Origin: Bacillota bacterium
GTDB lineage: Bacteria > Bacillota > UBA4882 > UBA8346
Direction: 5' to 3'
Length of the DNA stretch: 64,000 bases
Assembly: GCA_023401925.1 (NCBI GenBank)
Contig: JAEXDA010000048.1
Span: forward strand, 62,001 to 126,000
The translations under genes were made by a program, and so were the position numbers. Under the pieces are notes generated by a model that was not told where the DNA came from, searched no databases, and saw only the letters and a list, made by a program, of their open reading frames with translations. Below are positions 33,432-40,759 of this stretch, piece after piece. Within the stretch, counting starts at the first letter, position 1; every line of letters begins with the position of its first letter.

Positions 33432-33566
33432 AAGTCTTCCTCCTTTATGATAGCCTGATACCATAGCTTCTCAATATGAAATAAGGCCGTCGCAAGAGAT
33501 TTCGGATATCTATGATTGCAATCTACATGCGTTAGACTTCTAACGATGCTATTCCAATCGTAAACT

Positions 33567-33668
33567 TTACTTCTCTTTGACAGCCTTGTACCAGTTCCTG
33601 TTTCTTTTCTCCAACTTCGGATAATCTGTCAATCCATCAACGGTTTTTCCCTCAACAAACCAAAACCT
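33567..33668 (-). pseudogene. Possible gene fragment (C-terminal tail)
   Basis: A short frame without a start codon reads FWFVEGKTVDGLTDYPKLEK and then NRNWYKAVKEK before a TAA at 33567. Its composition resembles a real protein C terminus more than chance DNA. It begins just after the stop of the small gene at 33668. It may be the remnant of a deleted gene. The remaining sequence to 33432 shows nothing. Confidence 0.25.
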
Positions 33669-33952
33669 TAGGGCATATTATAACAATCCCTTATCTTCCG
33701 TTCCAGAGTTTGCCGGTCTTGACTGGTATACCCTTCGGTACTGGGCATGTGTCGTAAATACAGGGAAACGGCCCCGTCGTAAGGATTGCGATCCCAATAT
33801 TGTTCATTGGACACCCCGACATCATGAATGAAACATTGTCCATCCGGTGAAGTATAGATAATTACATAAACAGCCGCCCGATTGACCGGTACGATGGTCG
33901 TTTCCACGCTAAAGGGGCCGTCAAATTTGTAACCGCAGATATTCATACTCAT
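33668..33952 (-). CDS. Small protein of unknown function, possibly GIY-YIG-like
   Basis: This 94-residue protein has beta-rich N-terminal sequence with AAVYVIIYTSPDGQCFIHDV near residue 25 and the ending TLERKIRDCYNMP. The VYVIIY...DVG pattern recalls the start of GIY-YIG domains, but the catalytic Arg and Glu positions are not evident, so nuclease activity is doubtful. I use the ATG at 33952 with GGGAGGG 7 bases upstream. No operon partner is apparent. Confidence 0.6.
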   Translation of the reverse strand: MSMNICGYKFDGPFSVETTIVPVNRAAVYVIIYTSPDGQCFIHDVGVSNEQYWDRNPYDGAVSLYLRHMPSTEGYTSQDRQTLERKIRDCYNMP

Positions 33953-34169
33953 TTTTATACCCTCCCGCAATGCTGGATCGAAATTAACTTCTATAGCACT
34001 CTATCGGCATTTTTTCAATTTTTGTTTTGTTTTTCGATTTTATTTCTTATTTTTCCTGCTTGTTTTGATAAAATATTCCATATGTTCCTCCGGGAGATTT
34101 CCTAGTCCCCGGCAAAAGGGTAATTTCAAACTTTTTTTACTTTTATTAATCGTAAGAACTGACCAAATA

Positions 34170-34199
34170 TTGATTTTGTTTTCTCAAATGTGATACAAT
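34170..34199 (+). promoter_or_regulatory. Promoter of the DUF2298 gene
   Basis: TTGATT (34170-34175), an 18-base spacer and TACAAT (34194-34199) lie 20 bases before the ATG at 34220, whose ribosome site is AGGAGGAG. The transcript leader would be very short. Confidence 0.55.
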
Positions 34200-34219
34200 C
34201 ATATTATCAGGAGGAGATC

Positions 34220-36454
34220 ATGGAATTTTTGAATGTCTTTCTATGGTGGTTTTATATTCTCGTGATTGGTTTTATTTTTTTACCGGTAACCGTTAAAATT
34301 TTTGTCGGATTTTATGATCAAGGGTATCTATTTTCCAAAACCCTCGGGATTGCAGTATCCGCTTATTTATTATGGCTGTTTTCCTCTTTAAAGGTCATTC
34401 CCTTTTTCCGTATATCCATTTTCGGAATCTTGCTATTAATTTTGGGAGTGATCCTTTGGACCCTTGGCATCCCGACATGGAAATCCTTTTGCAAGTCCAA
34501 ACAGTTCATGAAGATATTGGCAGCGGAAGAATTGCTCTTTCTGGCCGCAATGATTGGATGGTCTTTCATCCGGGGTCTGCAGCCCGAAATTTTTGGCCTG
34601 GAAAAATTCATGGATTTCGGATTTGTAAATTCGATTCTACGAACTGTTTATATGCCGCCAAAGGATATCTGGTTTGCCGGAGACCCCATCAATTACTACT
34701 ATTTCGGACATTTTATCTGCGCCTTCCTTACCAAATTAAGCGGGATAGATCCGGCAGTGACCTATAACCTGATGATTGCAACCTTGTTTGCGTTTTGTCT
34801 GGTTTTAAGTTTTTCCATCACTTCCAATCTGATTTATGTCGGTTGTGGGCGGAAATGGTGGAAGACTGTGTCCGGGGGAATTCTTTCATCATTGCTGCTT
34901 TCCTTGGGTAGTAACCTTCATCCCTTTATTTATGGGGTTGGATTGCCTTGGCTTAAAAATCACGGCTTATATCATGGCGCACTCAAAGCTTATTACTATC
35001 CGGATTCAACCCGTTTTATCGGATATGATCCTCCGACCCACGACAAGACCATTCATGAATTCCCTTCCTATTCATTTGTCGTTGCCGACCTTCATGCTCA
35101 TGTATCCGATATCCCTTTTGTTTTAACAATTCTGGCCCTTTTAATGGCTTTGGTTTTCCGCTTGACAATCAAGAGGGAAAATCGAAATGAGACCCCCTTG
35201 GAAAGCACATGCCGCTTTTCCTTGAAAGCCCCTATTCAAAAGAGGATTTCCGAGATATTGACATCATGCAGGGGCTTTTGTCAGAATTATTTAGGGTGGG
35301 AAGTGATTTTCATCGGTTTTTTCCTGGCTTTCTTTCAAATGACCAACTTTTGGGATTTACCGATTTATTTGGTGATTTCGATGGTTGTTATTTTATATGT
35401 CAATATGGTACGCTTTCAATTTAAGGCACCCTTTGGAAAATACACGGCCATCCAGAGCTTTTTATTATTATTCCTGCTGAAAATCCTAACCTTTCCCTTT
35501 AGGATTCAAAATACCACCCAGGGAATCGGCCTGACTACCTCCCATAGTCCTCTCTATCAATTATTGGTGCTCTGGGGCTACCAATTACTATTCGTGCTGG
35601 CTTTTTTACTGTTTTTATATTCCCAATACAAGGATGATCAGAAAAAGCTCCCGAAGAAAGCGGAAACATCATCATTTGACTGGCGAAATTTTTTAGGCCG
35701 CCTGAGTTCCGCCGATGCTTTCTGCCTGATTGTCATTCTGGCGGCAGCGGGTTTAATCCTCGTGCCGGAATGGGTATATGTAAAAGACATTTACAGTGGC
35801 GATTTTAAAAGGGCCAACACCATGTTTAAACTGACTTTTCAGACCTTTATAATGTTTGCCTTGGCAATAGGGTATATTTATTTTCGAATCTCCGCCAAGC
35901 CAAAATCATTTTTCCGCCAGGCGCTCCTGAAGCTTCCATTATTGGTGTTGATAAGCCTACCCCTGATCTACCCATACTTCAGCGTGATCCAAGGCTATTA
36001 CGGAAAACCGGAAATAAAACGTTATGTCGGACTGGATGGCGTCCAATTTCTAAAACAACGCGATTATAATGACTATCAAGGAATCCTGTGGCTAAAACAA
36101 CATGTGGAAGGCCAGCCGACTATTTTGGAAGCCAATGGCGACAGTTACAGCGATTACGGGCGAGTTTCAATGGCAACCGGACTCCCGACGATTCTGGGCT
36201 GGTATGTTCATGAATGGTTATGGCGGGGAACCCCCGACGGTGCAAATCAACGGGTGATGGAAGTGAGTACCGTATACGAATCCGATAATCTCATGATGAC
36301 CCGTGATATTTTAGAAAAATATAAAATCCAATACATCATTGTTGGAGAGCTGGAACGGAGAAAATTTATTCATCTTAATCTGGGGAAACTGATGAGTCTG
36401 GGGAAAGTGGTTTACCAATCTCCTACCACCAGTATTATCAAGATCACTCATTAA
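34220..36454 (+). CDS. DUF2298 (YYY-motif) multipass membrane protein
   Basis: This 744-residue protein has about 13-15 hydrophobic segments. The name-giving motif DIWFAGDPINYYYFGHFICA lies near residue 150, and HDKTIHEFPSYSFVVADLHA follows near 280. The C-terminal soluble part contains LKQHVEGQPTILEANGDSYS. Conserved acidic and His residues in outside loops resemble GT-C glycosyltransferases, which it probably is, but no activity is known to me. Such proteins are best known from Chloroflexi, archaea and some Firmicutes. I start at ATG 34220. It is convergent with, and overlaps by 11 bases, the dehydrogenase gene. Confidence 0.88.
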   Translation: MEFLNVFLWWFYILVIGFIFLPVTVKIFVGFYDQGYLFSKTLGIAVSAYLLWLFSSLKVIPFFRISIFGILLLILGVILWTLGIPTWKSFCKSKQFMKILAAEELLFLAAMIGWSFIRGLQPEIFGLEKFMDFGFVNSILRTVYMPPKDIWFAGDPINYYYFGHFICAFLTKLSGIDPAVTYNLMIATLFAFCLVLSFSITSNLIYVGCGRKWWKTVSGGILSSLLLSLGSNLHPFIYGVGLPWLKNHGLYHGALKAYYYPDSTRFIGYDPPTHDKTIHEFPSYSFVVADLHAHVSDIPFVLTILALLMALVFRLTIKRENRNETPLESTCRFSLKAPIQKRISEILTSCRGFCQNYLGWEVIFIGFFLAFFQMTNFWDLPIYLVISMVVILYVNMVRFQFKAPFGKYTAIQSFLLLFLLKILTFPFRIQNTTQGIGLTTSHSPLYQLLVLWGYQLLFVLAFLLFLYSQYKDDQKKLPKKAETSSFDWRNFLGRLSSADAFCLIVILAAAGLILVPEWVYVKDIYSGDFKRANTMFKLTFQTFIMFALAIGYIYFRISAKPKSFFRQALLKLPLLVLISLPLIYPYFSVIQGYYGKPEIKRYVGLDGVQFLKQRDYNDYQGILWLKQHVEGQPTILEANGDSYSDYGRVSMATGLPTILGWYVHEWLWRGTPDGANQRVMEVSTVYESDNLMMTRDILEKYKIQYIIVGELERRKFIHLNLGKLMSLGKVVYQSPTTSIIKITH

Positions 36455-37538
36455 ATCCCTCCAAAGTAATCCGCCGAATTTCCTTATGGGAAAGATTTGC
36501 CAGTCCCATCTTTTCCACGGTCCGTCCATCATTCCAGTAATCACAACCGCTCATGACCCCCGCCAAGTGAATAAGATGCTTGATGGCGGGAGTGTCCACT
36601 CCCAACAAATCTCCCAGTGACGAAATAGGAACCAGACTCATGGGTACATCTTCCCAGAGATAACGGTGATCCATCGTGAGTGGGGCATAAATGCCTTTAT
36701 AACCGATATTGTTTTTGATTGCATCATATAAGGTTTTTCCATGAGCATCATACGCAATATAAAGCCACTCCCTGGCGGTCATGGTTTTAAAACCCAAAGC
36801 AGCCCCAACTGCAACCCTTTCTTGATCAAGCCTTTCCAAGATTGTTGCTATGGACTTGGTAATCCCTTCAAAGTAAAACTGAAAGTCTCCGCGAGTCGAC
36901 TCGATCCGGGCCGCATTTAACACCATCAACGCCGGATGAAATATCGCTCCGATGTTGTCCAATCCGGTTTTGACCGCATTATCTCCGGGGACAAATTGAG
37001 GAAACGCCCCATGAACAACCTTGAGCAGTTCCACAGTTTGATAACCCGGAAGCGCCGCTATGGGTACGGAATTTTTAACATTGAAAATTTTCACCTGTGC
37101 CGGATTAGTATTACGGCAAGCGTACAAAAGAGTTTGGGCTTCGGCGATCATGATTTTTTTCTTTACGCCACGTTCCTTAAGGACTTGGAGAAACTCAAAA
37201 ACTCCACCGGTACGCCCCGGGTTTAAAATTATCAATTGCTTGTCTTGTAAATAGGGGGCCACCTGGGTCGCCATATAACGGTGGGCATTGGCCGGAACCA
37301 CAATCATGATCACATCGGCGTCGTTTACGACCTCTGCCATCTCGGAAGATGCCATTTGTACTTTTCCAAACCCCTCAATTTTCCCAACTAACTCAATTCC
37401 GCCCGCTACTCGAATGGGTTCAAGACGGGATGCGCTACGGTTGAACATCTTTACAGGATACCCCATCAGGCCCAAATGTCCGGCCATTGCCATTCCACCA
37501 TGCCCGGCGCCTAAAACCGCAAACCGTAACTGGCTCAT
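36444..37538 (-). CDS. NAD/NADP octopine-nopaline dehydrogenase family protein
   Basis: This 364-residue protein has an N-terminal Rossmann domain (FAVLGAGHGGMAMAGHLGLM, residues 5-24; IMIVVPANAHRYMA near 75; LNPGRTGG near 100). A C-terminal helical opine dehydrogenase domain (about 180-350) has GAIFHPALMVLNAARIE and the catalytic-type histidine. Opine dehydrogenases reductively join an amino acid and a keto acid; the family also holds metallophore synthases, but no partner genes are here. The ATG at 37538 has AAAGGAGG 7 bases upstream; the longer frame is unsupported. Confidence 0.85.
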   Translation of the reverse strand: MSQLRFAVLGAGHGGMAMAGHLGLMGYPVKMFNRSASRLEPIRVAGGIELVGKIEGFGKVQMASSEMAEVVNDADVIMIVVPANAHRYMATQVAPYLQDKQLIILNPGRTGGVFEFLQVLKERGVKKKIMIAEAQTLLYACRNTNPAQVKIFNVKNSVPIAALPGYQTVELLKVVHGAFPQFVPGDNAVKTGLDNIGAIFHPALMVLNAARIESTRGDFQFYFEGITKSIATILERLDQERVAVGAALGFKTMTAREWLYIAYDAHGKTLYDAIKNNIGYKGIYAPLTMDHRYLWEDVPMSLVPISSLGDLLGVDTPAIKHLIHLAGVMSGCDYWNDGRTVEKMGLANLSHKEIRRITLEGFNE

Positions 37539-38111
37539 CCAGCTTCCTCCTTTGACCGAACTATTCGGTAGTGATCTTAGGGTTAAGGCTAAAAAACATC
37601 GGAAAATCAAGCTCCTGATTTAGCAGTCCACTTCATCCATTCACTGAGCCGAGGCAAACTGCAAGAACCGGCTTTTATGAGGGTCTCTCGGAGAGAAGGT
37701 CCTATTCTATGAGTGAACAAGTCAAGTAGCGAGGGTGTTCATCTAAAAAACAATTTAAAACGTTGATTGCGCAACTTATTCAAGGAGGAAGCCTTCCAAT
37801 CAAAGGAAGAATTTCATAAAGGGGCAAAAAGATGCAAGTTGCAGGTCTATCTTAGGTTATATAGATTATGAGCTGTCACCGATGATCATTCCGCCGAATT
37901 CCATTTAAACACTATTCTTGATAACTTTGGTAAATCCTTTCGGTCCCAGATAAAATTTCTAGGATGTAACGCCGAATTTGGGGGACAGAAGCTCAATTTT
38001 CATCGTGAAGCATCAAAAAGTTCTTTCACCGGAAAATAAAGACTCAAACTCTACCAAAGGAGAGGGAGCGGAGAATTGTTGACGCGTGGTTTTGGTTCGA
38101 AGGGGTCTTCA
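37539..38111. other. Gene-free region with weak structure
   Basis: No gene is credible in these 570 bases. Between 37625 and 37750 several short complementary pairs can be found (TTCACT/AGTGAA, AGCCG/CGGCT, GAAC/GTTC), suggesting a folded leader or decayed RNA. It matches no riboswitch consensus that I checked by eye (c-di-GMP, cobalamin, T-box, glycine, SAM). The remainder holds nothing recognisable. Confidence 0.25.
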
Positions 38112-38156
38112 TCCAAAAAAAAAGATGCCTTCCATTAAAAAAGGCATCCGTAAATT
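38112..38156 (-). terminator. Terminator of the LysM gene
   Basis: On the minus strand GGATGCC and GGCATC pair across an A/T-rich stem, followed by a run of nine T residues, immediately after the LysM stop codon. Confidence 0.85.
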
Positions 38157-38157
38157 T

Positions 38158-38487
38158 TTAATAGTACGGATAATAAGGATCGTAAGGATAAGGATAGGGT
38201 TCATAATAAGGTCTCCTATATCCATACGGGTAACGTCCATAAGGTCTTCCGTAATAAGGACGACGCCCATATCCTCCCCGACCATCGCGTCCTGGCCCCG
38301 GTCTGCCTCCAGGCCGCTGTGAAGTATAAACCGGCAAATTGATAACCTGCCCGGCATATAATTGATTGGGATCAAGATTGGCATTAACGGCCATGATATC
38401 TTCCAGGGAAACATTCAATTCGTCCGCCAAATCCCAAAGAGTGTCCTCCGGCTGGATGACATATTCATACCCAGAGTTCATCGACAT
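38158..38487 (-). CDS. LysM protein with Gly/Arg/Pro/Tyr-rich tail
   Basis: This 109-residue protein has an N-terminal LysM domain (about 8-53; YVIQPEDTLWDLADELNVSL, LYAGQVINLP), which binds peptidoglycan or spore cortex. A low-complexity tail of about 50 residues of repeated YGRRPYYG, YPYGYRRPYYE and YPYPYDPYYPYY units follows. There is no signal peptide, so if it reaches the envelope it does so from the mother cell, as spore-coat morphogenetic LysM proteins (SafA) do; the Tyr-rich tail fits coat cross-linking. That is inference. The ATG at 38487 has GAGGTG 8 bases upstream. Confidence 0.8.
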   Translation of the reverse strand: MSMNSGYEYVIQPEDTLWDLADELNVSLEDIMAVNANLDPNQLYAGQVINLPVYTSQRPGGRPGPGRDGRGGYGRRPYYGRPYGRYPYGYRRPYYEPYPYPYDPYYPYY

Positions 38488-38691
38488 ATATTTCACCTCG
38501 TCATACTTATTGGCTAAGGTTTTTAGCAATATATCTTATGTACTAAGGTGAAAGTAGGCATTATACGAAAAGCATAATTTCAGATAACATTATTCACCGG
38601 CTCTCCCCATTATTTCGATGACCATGGACCGGTGGTAATTTAGTAAAATGTTCTCTAAATAACTACTCATGGATTGTGAACGTTTCACTTA

Positions 38692-38746
38692 AGTAGAGCG
38701 TATCTTCCCCATTTCTGATTGCCATTCATTTACGATACGCTCTACT
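38692..38746. terminator. Long-stem hairpin after the 203-residue protein
   Basis: AGTAGAGCGTATC (38692-38704) pairs perfectly with GATACGCTCTACT (38734-38746), with a 29-base loop. It overlaps the stop codon of the gene at 38745. No T-run follows. It may protect the 3' end or be a palindromic insertion. Confidence 0.45.
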
Positions 38747-39356
38747 AGTCCTTGCAGGAAAGCTGGACTTCACAAATGCCGTCATGATTGAATGTCACAT
38801 CCATCACTTCTACACACCCGACAGTGTGGGGAAGGTTATCCCATCTAATAAAGTTGATCTTTTCGATATCAGGCGAAACCAGCACCGAGTTGATAATGGT
38901 TATCATGATAACCTGATTTTTACTATCCGTATATTTAACGACCACCTTGTCCTCAATCAAAGTTAAATCATCGGTCTTAGTATTGCTGAAAATTTCGAAA
39001 CTTCCGATTCGCCCGCTGCTTGAAACGTCAATCACCGGAATCAGCTTATTTCCCACTCTTTCATTGCTGGAACGCGTTATGAAGCCTTTTTTCATTTGAA
39101 CGATATTTCTCAAGGCATCACAAAAAGCAGCCACAAAAGCCTTCTGTCTATCAATCACGTTTCCTAAGTCGGCCCCGTGGCCCACAATACATATTTCATC
39201 ACTGGTTTCTTTGAGATTCCCTGAATTGACAGGGCTTGTTTTGGCCAAGTCCGGTCCTTTGATCGGGATTTGCTGGTCCGGAAAAACCGTATAACCCAAA
39301 CTGCCCGATAAAATAAAAATAACCCCTAAAATAAGTAAAATCGCTATTTTTTTCAT
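38745..39356 (-). CDS. Small exported protein of unknown function
   Basis: This 203-residue protein has an N-terminal hydrophobic segment (about 3-21; KKIAILLILGVIFILSGSLG) that is a signal peptide or membrane anchor. A mixed alpha/beta domain follows, with DEICIVGHGADLGNVIDRQK near residue 53 and VEVMDVTFNHDGICEV near the end. No family is recognised. The frame has normal composition, an ATG with a GGGG-type site and a hairpin at its end. Standing alone between the LysM gene and speE, it gives no functional clue. Confidence 0.6.
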   Translation of the reverse strand: MKKIAILLILGVIFILSGSLGYTVFPDQQIPIKGPDLAKTSPVNSGNLKETSDEICIVGHGADLGNVIDRQKAFVAAFCDALRNIVQMKKGFITRSSNERVGNKLIPVIDVSSSGRIGSFEIFSNTKTDDLTLIEDKVVVKYTDSKNQVIMITIINSVLVSPDIEKINFIRWDNLPHTVGCVEVMDVTFNHDGICEVQLSCKD

Positions 39357-39436
39357 TTTTTCCCCGTATGAACCCGATTGCCATTCTGTAATAATAAATT
39401 AGCGTTGGCCGTTTCTGTACAACCGTCGTTTTTGTT

Positions 39437-39781
39437 TTAAAAGAATCTTTGACTTAGTTTCGAGTAACACTTGATGAATCCTGCATCAGTTACTAAATAT
39501 TTTCCATGAAAGACTTTGAACGATGATGGAAGATTTTGAAAAAACCCGAATCCACCTTCAGGAAAATCAAGACCTGCGGATTGCAGTGAAGGAGGGATCG
39601 TCCCTTTATTGGCGGCCAATTGATTTCGGTTAACCTGAAATACCCTTTCGCTGATAATACTGAACCCGCTGTATACATTCTTAAGTACCTGAACAAATTC
39701 GCCCGGAGTGACATTCATATCAGGAAATAAGTTTTTTGGGTCCCATCCTATTAAAAAATCAGCTTTTCGCTGATTTTTCAT
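39437..39781 (-). CDS. Doubtful 114-residue frame downstream of speE
   Basis: The frame reads plausibly in its middle (DMNVTPGEFVQVLKNVYSGF), but its first codons lie inside the speE terminator hairpin. No good ribosome site is visible. If it is a gene, it would have to start at an inner ATG near residue 22. It resembles no known family. It may be a fragment of an older gene or chance. Confidence 0.25.
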   Translation of the reverse strand: MKNQRKADFLIGWDPKNLFPDMNVTPGEFVQVLKNVYSGFSIISERVFQVNRNQLAANKGTIPPSLQSAGLDFPEGGFGFFQNLPSSFKVFHGKYLVTDAGFIKCYSKLSQRFF

Positions 39782-39783
39782 GA
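39752..39783 (-). terminator. Terminator of speE
   Basis: On the minus strand AAAAATCAGC-gaaa-AGCTGATTTTTT is a classical intrinsic terminator, 41 bases after the speE stop. Confidence 0.85.
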
Positions 39784-39823
39784 TACGATCATACTATTGT
39801 TTTTTCGGGCACCCGAAACCCTG

Positions 39824-40657
39824 TCATTTCCCGTCAATGATTTGCTCCACAAACCTTGGTAATTGAAAAGCACCGAAATGAAGTCCCGGAGTATAGTACT
39901 TCGTTTCCAAAGCGGGGAATTGTTCGGGTTTTACTTCCAGCGGGTCGTATTTTTTACTCGCCAAAGTAAAACTCCATAAACCCGATGGATAGGTAGGAAT
40001 GCTGGCTGTGTAAAGCCTCTCGATTGGAAATACCCCTTGAAGATTTCCGTGGATCATTTGAATCACATCCTGGTTCACAAAGGGAGACTCACTCTGAGCC
40101 ACCATAATACCGTCTGCCGTTAACGCCTGGTGGACATGCTGGTAGAATTCGCGGCTAAAAAGGCCGACAGCCGGTCCAATCGGTTCCGTGGAATCAATAA
40201 TAATCACATCGTATTGATTTTTATGCTCCCGAACATGGGCAACCCCATCGCCAATTGCCAACTTTACCCTGGCATCGGTTAATGCTCCGGCGATGCCCGG
40301 CAGGTATTGCCGGCTAACCTCGACCACCCGGTTGTCGATTTCAGCCAAAACCGCTTCTACCACAGTTACATGTTTCAATATTTCTCGAATAACTCCGCCA
40401 TCGCCGCCTCCGACCACCAAAACTTTTTTCGGGTTGGGATGGGTATTTAATGCAACATGACTAATCATTTCATGATATACGAATTCATCGGCCTCCGTGG
40501 TCATAACCATCCCATCCAGCACCAGCATTTTTCCGAATTGAAGGGTATCGATGACTGCCATATCCTGATATTCGGTTTGTTCCGTATGCAAAGTCCGGTT
40601 TATTTTACAGGAAAAGCCCAGATTCGGAGTTTGCTTCTCAGTATACCAAAGTTCCAT
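39824..40657 (-). CDS. speE: Spermidine synthase (polyamine aminopropyltransferase)
   Basis: This 277-residue enzyme moves the aminopropyl group from decarboxylated SAM to putrescine. It matches Bacillus-type SpeE throughout: MELWYTEKQTPNLGFSCKIN at the start, MLVLDGMVMTTEADEFVYHE near 40, VLVVGGGDGGVIREILKHVT near 80, and DSTEPIGPAVGLFSREFY near 155. The ATG at 40657 has GAGGAG 6 bases upstream. Usual partners speD and speB are not in the window. It lies downstream of a large secreted TPR-like protein and has its own terminator. Confidence 0.95.
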   Translation of the reverse strand: MELWYTEKQTPNLGFSCKINRTLHTEQTEYQDMAVIDTLQFGKMLVLDGMVMTTEADEFVYHEMISHVALNTHPNPKKVLVVGGGDGGVIREILKHVTVVEAVLAEIDNRVVEVSRQYLPGIAGALTDARVKLAIGDGVAHVREHKNQYDVIIIDSTEPIGPAVGLFSREFYQHVHQALTADGIMVAQSESPFVNQDVIQMIHGNLQGVFPIERLYTASIPTYPSGLWSFTLASKKYDPLEVKPEQFPALETKYYTPGLHFGAFQLPRFVEQIIDGK

Positions 40658-40759
40658 TAAAATCTCCTCATTCAAATATTTTCTACCGGAATCATTACCT
40701 AAAGTTCTCTTTCAACCGGCTGTAAATGAGTATAACAAATTATTGGCCAAAAATAAATA

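Noticed and set aside
37620..37750. Possible c-di-GMP or other riboswitch
   Set aside because: gcaaactgc-like wording suggested a GEMM motif, but the required flanking helices and the conserved ACGCAAAGC segment are missing on either strand.
38086..38322. 78-residue plus-strand Ile/Arg-rich frame
   Set aside because: It is the complement of the low-complexity LysM tail and terminator.
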